Assembly (NCBI RefSeq): GCF_020911925.1 | Contig: NZ_CP087134.1 | Location: 620,001-684,000 of the forward strand | From: Flavobacterium cupriresistens | GTDB taxonomy: Bacteria; Bacteroidota; Bacteroidia; Flavobacteriales; Flavobacteriaceae | DNA length: 64,000 nucleotides | Reading direction: 5' to 3' | Part shown: piece after piece, positions 60,501 to 64,000 of the stretch | Layout of the letters: each line of letters opens with the position of its first letter | Numbering within the stretch: position 1 is the first letter of the stretch | Program-made: the position numbers and the translations under genes | The notes under the pieces: generated by a model | The model's input: only the letters and a program-made list of their open reading frames with translations | Database searches by the model: none | What the model was told of the DNA's origin: nothing

Positions 60501-60742
60501 CATCCTATGTTAAACTGAGAGAAGCCTCTATTAGTTATGACCTTCCTAAAAAATGGTTAAAAGGAACCGGATTTGACCGATTTAAATTTTCAGTAATTGG
60601 AAGAAACCTATGGACCGTTTATTCTAAAGTTCCAAACATCGATCCGGAATCTACTTATACAAACGGAAACGGTCAAGGTTTTGAATATGGTTCTCTTCCT
60701 TACAGAAGATCTTATGGCTTTAACTTACAATTATCATTCTAA
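57506..60742 (+). CDS. SusC/RagA-family TonB-dependent outer-membrane transporter
   Basis: The 1078-residue protein has a signal peptide (about 1-19) and a CarboxypepD_reg-like domain (about 24-105, KGTVTDSNGITLPGATVLL). A TonB-box-like linker (VVVTALGIKRERKELGYS), a plug (about 115-240, including VNISQTTGGIGASSRIVIRG and LKGGAASALYGERGANGVI) and a large barrel with an aromatic C-terminus (GFNLQLSF) follow. With the SusD gene 18 bp downstream, it forms a nutrient-uptake pair for large ligands such as glycans or peptides. The ligand cannot be inferred. A long leader with repeats precedes it. Confidence 0.95.
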   Translation: MKQTISIFILFFTMQIATGQVKTVKGTVTDSNGITLPGATVLLKNEKKGVTTDFDGKFSIEAEKGQTLIVSFLGLETVAITIDNVATINVQLKEAPATVLSGVVVTALGIKRERKELGYSFQDVKGKDLADNPTISVAQSLYGKVAGVNISQTTGGIGASSRIVIRGNRSISGDNQPLYVVDGVTLGNTGLASITDSKSARYAEGADNGDGLSSLNVDDIENISVLKGGAASALYGERGANGVIVITTKKGKRNSLKAEWNSTTTFDKISTNYKDFQRDYGTGSNGLLPNTNDIANGRNATTSAWGPKFGSAGNNTVRIFDGSYKPYQNVNNNIKDFFRTGVTAINSFSLSGGGDNTAFRLNYSNLDATDVIPKSALKRNTFTLGFNSQIDKLTLDAKFTYITENTDNRPSLSDDAGNLGLSVAAIAPNIDQSWLKNYEDENGTYYPWNADPNRLNPYFVLNENKNETQKNRILGNFSATYALNSWLNATGRAGIDRFTFESSDFVNAGTTWSQRQSGYLANSNTTFQEYNTEVLLNAQKSFGDFNINLGAGANQRNTQRVITGNVFTNMITNGINKQSNFLSGIPSSKINDEILVRSVYTYLRTNYKNYLFLDFTGRNDWNSTLASAVSSSGNNNYSYFYPSVSSSFIFTDGLNITSEVLTFGKIRASWAGTAKALEAPYSTALNYNIQAKPLLGNPIGSVVNNIVPNNALKPEFTTSYEAGIDLGFFKNRLQLDLSYYYTKTKNQLIVLNTSQTSGFVGANANAGTVENKGFEALVTAGIFRDPNGFNWDITLNFAKNENKLLELTDKTDLQVISNARWAGAQIVAKVGESSTQIYGKKFQRSPDGQILIDDKGNPILTQTLENLGKTAPDWIGGVINEFSYKGISLRANFDMKFGGKMYSMTNALAASTGLSDVTIEGREEFNAWVAQQIAAGKTPTEIGQLAPGAGLIVNGVTEIKDINGNVTGYQNNTTPVNPQTYWRNLYGDDTTPEPFIYDASYVKLREASISYDLPKKWLKGTGFDRFKFSVIGRNLWTVYSKVPNIDPESTYTNGNGQGFEYGSLPYRRSYGFNLQLSF

Positions 60743-60760
60743 TCCACTAATTTGATCCAA

Positions 60761-62263
60761 ATGAAAAAATATATACAACAGTTAACAAAATATGTACTGG
60801 GAATGATTCTGGTACTTACCACAACTAATTGTGCTGACGACGATCTTTTCAGAGAAACCAATACCAATCCGGAAACTTTCGTATCGGTAGACCCTTCAAC
60901 ACAATTAACGGGAATTCAAGCCGCAATGTCGGGTGGCTGGTTTGAACAATGGAGAGCAAATCTTATCTACGGAGAAGGATTTATTCAACATCTTGGCGGA
61001 TCTTGGCCTGTTGCCAATTATGGTTCTTTTTTTATTGCATCCAGAGAATACCAAGAAGCGCTTTGGATTTCAAATTATGGCGGTGGACTCGTACGTAACC
61101 TTGTTGATGTTCTGGAAAAAACCAATGGAAAACCAGAGTTCAACAATCTAAACGGAATGGCAAAAGTATTAAAAGTAATGACCTTTCAGCGCTTAACCGA
61201 TTTGTATGGAGACATTCCGTATTCTGAAGCAGGTTTAGGTTATTACAAGAAAATTTTCTATCCAAAATACGACAGTCAAAAAGACATTTATACCGATTTT
61301 TTTAAAGTTTTGGATGAAGCCCAAAATCAAATGCAACCCCAATCTATCCCTACTAAAGGAGATCTGTTTTATGCCGGCGATGCGGCTAAATGGAAGAAAA
61401 TGATTAGTGCATTAAGACTTCGTTGCGCCATGAGAATCTCAAAAGTAGACCCCGCTTTGGCAAAAGAACAAATCTTAAAAGCCGTTGCTAATGGACTGTT
61501 TACAAGCAACGCCGACAATTGCTACATGAAACATGACGCAACACTTCCGGAAACGGCAGGTGCTTTGAACAACGGTAACGGAGTATCACAGGGACTAAAA
61601 GGCAGCGGTCCTGTATACGATCATCCAACCATTACCATCCTGAACCTATTAGGTAATGATCCCCGAAAAAAAATATGGTTTCGACTAAATCCTAACGGGA
61701 TTTACGAAGGAATCAATCCGAATAATTACAGATGGGATCACTTACCATCGAGCAACAACCTGTCAGAACTCCAACCTTATTTATACGAAAATAGCGCTCC
61801 GTACCTTCATTTTACTTATTCTGAAGTAATGCTTCTTCTAGCCGAAGCTTCTTTTAAAGGACTGTATACCGGAGACGCCAAAGACTATTACAAAAAAGGA
61901 ATTGAAGCAGGAATCAGACAATGGTCTATATTTAAAGACGAAAGTATAATTGATAATGCGGCAATTAACACTTTTCTGGCAACCAAAAATCTTACACCCG
62001 GAAAAGAACTGGAAGAAATTGCGACGCAACAATGGTTAACATTCTTTTTAAACGGAATAGAAGCCTATACCAATTACAGACGAACTGACTTTCCAGTTTT
62101 GATTAAAATTACGCGTCCTGCCTCCGGAACTAACGGAATTATGCCAACAAGAATGCCTTACCCAATAGAAGAATCCACAAGCAACAGAGACAACTATTTA
62201 GCTGCAAGTGCAAAATACAACAACAATAGTTGGTTAGCCAAAGTTTGGTGGGATGTAGATTAA
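60761..62263 (+). CDS. SusD/RagB-family nutrient-binding lipoprotein
   Basis: I start at the ATG at 60761; a TTG nine bases upstream is in frame. The roughly 500-residue protein has a lipobox (LTTTNC) followed by ADDD. Sequences such as FQRLTDLYGDIPYSEAG, LRLRCAMRISKVDP and LLLAEASFKG fit the SusD-like-2 group, which forms a lid over the SusC barrel at the cell surface. It is co-transcribed with susC and ends in a terminator. Confidence 0.92.
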   Translation: MKKYIQQLTKYVLGMILVLTTTNCADDDLFRETNTNPETFVSVDPSTQLTGIQAAMSGGWFEQWRANLIYGEGFIQHLGGSWPVANYGSFFIASREYQEALWISNYGGGLVRNLVDVLEKTNGKPEFNNLNGMAKVLKVMTFQRLTDLYGDIPYSEAGLGYYKKIFYPKYDSQKDIYTDFFKVLDEAQNQMQPQSIPTKGDLFYAGDAAKWKKMISALRLRCAMRISKVDPALAKEQILKAVANGLFTSNADNCYMKHDATLPETAGALNNGNGVSQGLKGSGPVYDHPTITILNLLGNDPRKKIWFRLNPNGIYEGINPNNYRWDHLPSSNNLSELQPYLYENSAPYLHFTYSEVMLLLAEASFKGLYTGDAKDYYKKGIEAGIRQWSIFKDESIIDNAAINTFLATKNLTPGKELEEIATQQWLTFFLNGIEAYTNYRRTDFPVLIKITRPASGTNGIMPTRMPYPIEESTSNRDNYLAASAKYNNNSWLAKVWWDVD

Positions 62264-62305
62264 TTTACAAGCCTTTATAAAAATCACATACTTCCTTTTT
62301 TTATT

Positions 62306-62350
62306 AGTACCACTCGAAATTCACACCGAATTATGGGTGGTACTTTTTTT
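62306..62350 (+). terminator. terminator after the susD-like gene
   Basis: AGTACCAC pairs with GTGGTACT around a 23-base loop and is followed by seven T residues. Confidence 0.75.
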
Positions 62351-62520
62351 GAATTGCCATTGGTTTCAACCAGCGTCTATCGAACCCCTTTTCGATCAAA
62401 AAATACGATTTTTCAGCCAAAATTACTTTTTTCGCAGAAAACCATTCTGTGCAAAAATTTCTCAAAATACCACTAAAAACAACACTTCTTTTGGAATAAA
62501 AAAATACTTCAGAAAAAAAA

Positions 62521-62560
62521 TCTGCAAAAAAAATGCATTTTGTGCAAAAAAAATGCAAAT
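62521..62560. promoter_or_regulatory. 20-bp direct repeat with TGCAAAAAAAATGCA upstream of the second susC
   Basis: CTGCAAAAAAAATGCATTTT is followed exactly 20 bp later by GTGCAAAAAAAATGCAAAT. Each contains the palindromic ends TGCA...TGCA. The core TGCAAAAA matches the words upstream of the first susC, so they may be operators for one regulator. Confidence 0.5.
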
Positions 62561-62576
62561 TTGTAAAATTAATTTC

Positions 62577-62584
62577 TATATTTG
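62577..62584 (+). promoter_or_regulatory. probable -7 promoter element of the second susC gene
   Basis: TATATTTG matches TAnnTTTG. A TTTG at 62560-62563 is a possible -33 element but the 13-bp spacing is short. Confidence 0.5.
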
Positions 62585-62611
62585 ATTGCCGACTAAACCA
62601 AAAAAAAAAAC

Positions 62612-62632
62612 ATGAAAACCAAAGTATTATGA
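62612..62632 (+). other. six-codon upstream ORF overlapping the second susC start
   Basis: ATGAAAACCAAAGTATTATGA encodes MKTKVL and stops within ATGA, which also contains the susC ATG. The susC N-terminus (MKTKLISL) resembles it, so a small duplication at the start is likely. It could couple translation. Confidence 0.4.
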
Positions 62633-64000
62633 AAACAAAGCTAATTTCATTAGTGTTTGTTGGAGGAATGATCCTCTCAGCAAATGCAAACGAGGTTGCA
62701 ATTAAAAAGCACCTTATTGAACAAAAAAGCAGTCAGATTGAAATTACGGGTCAGATAAAAGGCCAAGATGACGGAATGCCAATTGCAGGAGCCACCATCA
62801 TTGCAAAAAGCAATAACAAAATAGTAACCATCACGGATGAATCCGGAAATTTTAAACTAAATGTTCCGGAAAATGAGACTGCAATCATCATCTCATACAT
62901 GGGCTATGAAACGACCGAATACAATCTGGAACGCACTACAAATATTGTTATAAGCCTAAAACCAGCTGAAAACGTTCTGGAACAAGTTTTAGTAACTGCA
63001 TTAGGAGTTAAAAAAAGCAGTAAAGCCATATCTTATGCGGTAACCGAACTTAAGGGAACCGAATTTACGAAAGCAAAAGAGACTAATATCACGAATGCTT
63101 TAGCCGGAAAAATTGCCGGTGTAAACGTTAGTGCCACTGCCACGGGCCCGACGGGATCAACGAGAGTTGTAATTCGTGGAAATGGTTCCTTAAACGGAAA
63201 CAACCAACCGATGTATGTTGTCAATGATTTACCTATAGACAACACCCAACTGAACTTGCCCGGAATCGGTAACGGAGCGGGATCTCCAAGAATTAACGTA
63301 GACAGAGGAGACGGAACATCTGTTATAAATCCGGATGACATCAAAAGTATTACTGTGTTAAAAGGAGGAACTGCTGCTGCTTTGTACGGTGCAAATGCCG
63401 CAAATGGTGTTATTTTAATCCAAACCAAAAGAGGAACAGCACAAAAGGGAATCGGTGTAGAATACAATAGCTCTTTTACTTTTGAAACTCCGTCTATCAA
63501 ACCGGACTGGCAATACGAATACGGATCCGGTGCTTTGGGCAAAAAACCCACAACAAAAGCCGAAGCTATAGAATTCGGACGTTGGTCCTGGGGAGCAAAA
63601 ATGGACGGATCAGATGTTATTCAGTTTGATGGTGTAAAAAGACCTTACTCCCCTCAAAAAGATAATATTAAAAACTTCTACAAAACCGGAACAACCTTCA
63701 TCAACTCTATCGCTTTATCGGGAGGAAGTGAAAAAGCAACGGGACGTCTTTCACTAATGAATATGGACAATGAAGGCATTGTTCCTAATTCGAGCTTTAA
63801 TCGCAAAAGCGTTAACATTTCGACCAATGTGAATTTAACAGATTGGCTAAAATTTGATGTTGTAGCGCAATACAACATTGACAAAACAGACAACAGAACA
63901 ACCGTTTCTGATGCCGAGGCAAATCCAAACTGGGGAACTTATATGATTGCCAACACCGTAGACATCAGAAATCTTTCTCCGGGATATGGTCCAAATGGTA
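62629..64000 (+). CDS. second SusC/RagA-family transporter, 3' end missing
   Basis: The frame opens at the ATG at 62629 and runs off the window, giving 457 visible residues. It has a signal peptide (about 1-21, MKTKLISLVFVGGMILSANA), a CarboxypepD_reg-like domain (about 40-120, KGQDDGMPIAGATIIAKSNN), the linker VLVTALGVKKSSKAIS and a plug with GVNVSATATGPTGSTRVVIRG and LKGGTAAALYGANAANGVI. It is clearly a paralogue of the first SusC. The SusD partner is probably beyond the window. An upstream TGCAAAAA repeat pair precedes it. Confidence 0.93.
   Translation, partial: MKTKLISLVFVGGMILSANANEVAIKKHLIEQKSSQIEITGQIKGQDDGMPIAGATIIAKSNNKIVTITDESGNFKLNVPENETAIIISYMGYETTEYNLERTTNIVISLKPAENVLEQVLVTALGVKKSSKAISYAVTELKGTEFTKAKETNITNALAGKIAGVNVSATATGPTGSTRVVIRGNGSLNGNNQPMYVVNDLPIDNTQLNLPGIGNGAGSPRINVDRGDGTSVINPDDIKSITVLKGGTAAALYGANAANGVILIQTKRGTAQKGIGVEYNSSFTFETPSIKPDWQYEYGSGALGKKPTTKAEAIEFGRWSWGAKMDGSDVIQFDGVKRPYSPQKDNIKNFYKTGTTFINSIALSGGSEKATGRLSLMNMDNEGIVPNSSFNRKSVNISTNVNLTDWLKFDVVAQYNIDKTDNRTTVSDAEANPNWGTYMIANTVDIRNLSPGYGPNG

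Overview
The window looks like a chromosomal segment of a Flavobacterium-type member of the Bacteroidota. The evidence is low GC, TAnnTTTG promoter words, weak ribosome binding sites, SusC/SusD pairs, CarboxypepD_reg-like/DUF5686 outer-membrane proteins, and the pdxA-DUF177-rpmF-fabH-accB-accC gene order. I see no insertion sequence, prophage, CRISPR array or rRNA operon. Two tRNA genes are present: Ala-GGC and one with a CAT anticodon.

Layout. 0-4 kb: pyrH (cut by the window start), frr and a large DUF5686 outer-membrane protein. 4-9 kb: a CPA2 cation/proton antiporter and a LytS/LytTR-type two-component pair, bounded by repeat-rich gaps. 9-18 kb: a small multidrug transporter, an MMPL transporter, an SPFH plus zinc-ribbon pair resembling Bacillus YdjI/YdjG, asnS, a GxxExxY nuclease-like gene between inverted repeats, and rpoN. 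18-30 kb: housekeeping and salvage genes (tdk, rsmI, recJ, lpxH, queD), transporters, hydrolases and a 58-residue membrane protein. 30-37 kb: a lipoprotein, a gene-poor stretch with a candidate small RNA, an FAD oxidoreductase-mtgA-lpxR operon, a striking tandem-repeat block and an S9 peptidase. 37-43 kb: a hybrid histidine kinase converging on a sigma-54 response regulator, then a tandem array of five PepSY-like exported proteins. 43-49 kb: fatty-acid and vitamin genes (accC, accB, fabH, rpmF, DUF177, pdxA, ribE). 49-57 kb: mce, two uncharacterised lipoproteins, an Ig-like lipoprotein, a Coa1-like protein and a nitrilase-family amidohydrolase. 57-64 kb: a SusC/SusD pair followed by a second SusC gene that runs off the end.

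The most unusual feature is the intergenic DNA. The same few word families recur in most larger gaps: CACGAATTT/AAATTCGTG with CAGATTAAA/TTTAATCTG; TTCCAAATTCCAA and its complement; CTTCGACTCCGCTCAGC-like words; and GCGCGAAGACGCAAAG-like words. They are often arranged as inverted pairs, and in several places as true tandem arrays with periods of 16, about 97, 106 and about 118 bp. They avoid coding sequence, lie mostly at gene ends and occasionally sit inside operons.

The other candidates for new biology are the five-gene PepSY-like array with dyad sites upstream and a two-component system beside it; the GxxExxY cassette; the PspA-less SPFH/zinc-ribbon module; the promoter-plus-terminator-bounded transcript near 31.4-31.7 kb; and the shared TTGCAAAAA-type repeats upstream of both susC genes. 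All functional statements are from reading the sequence and family knowledge; no searches were run.
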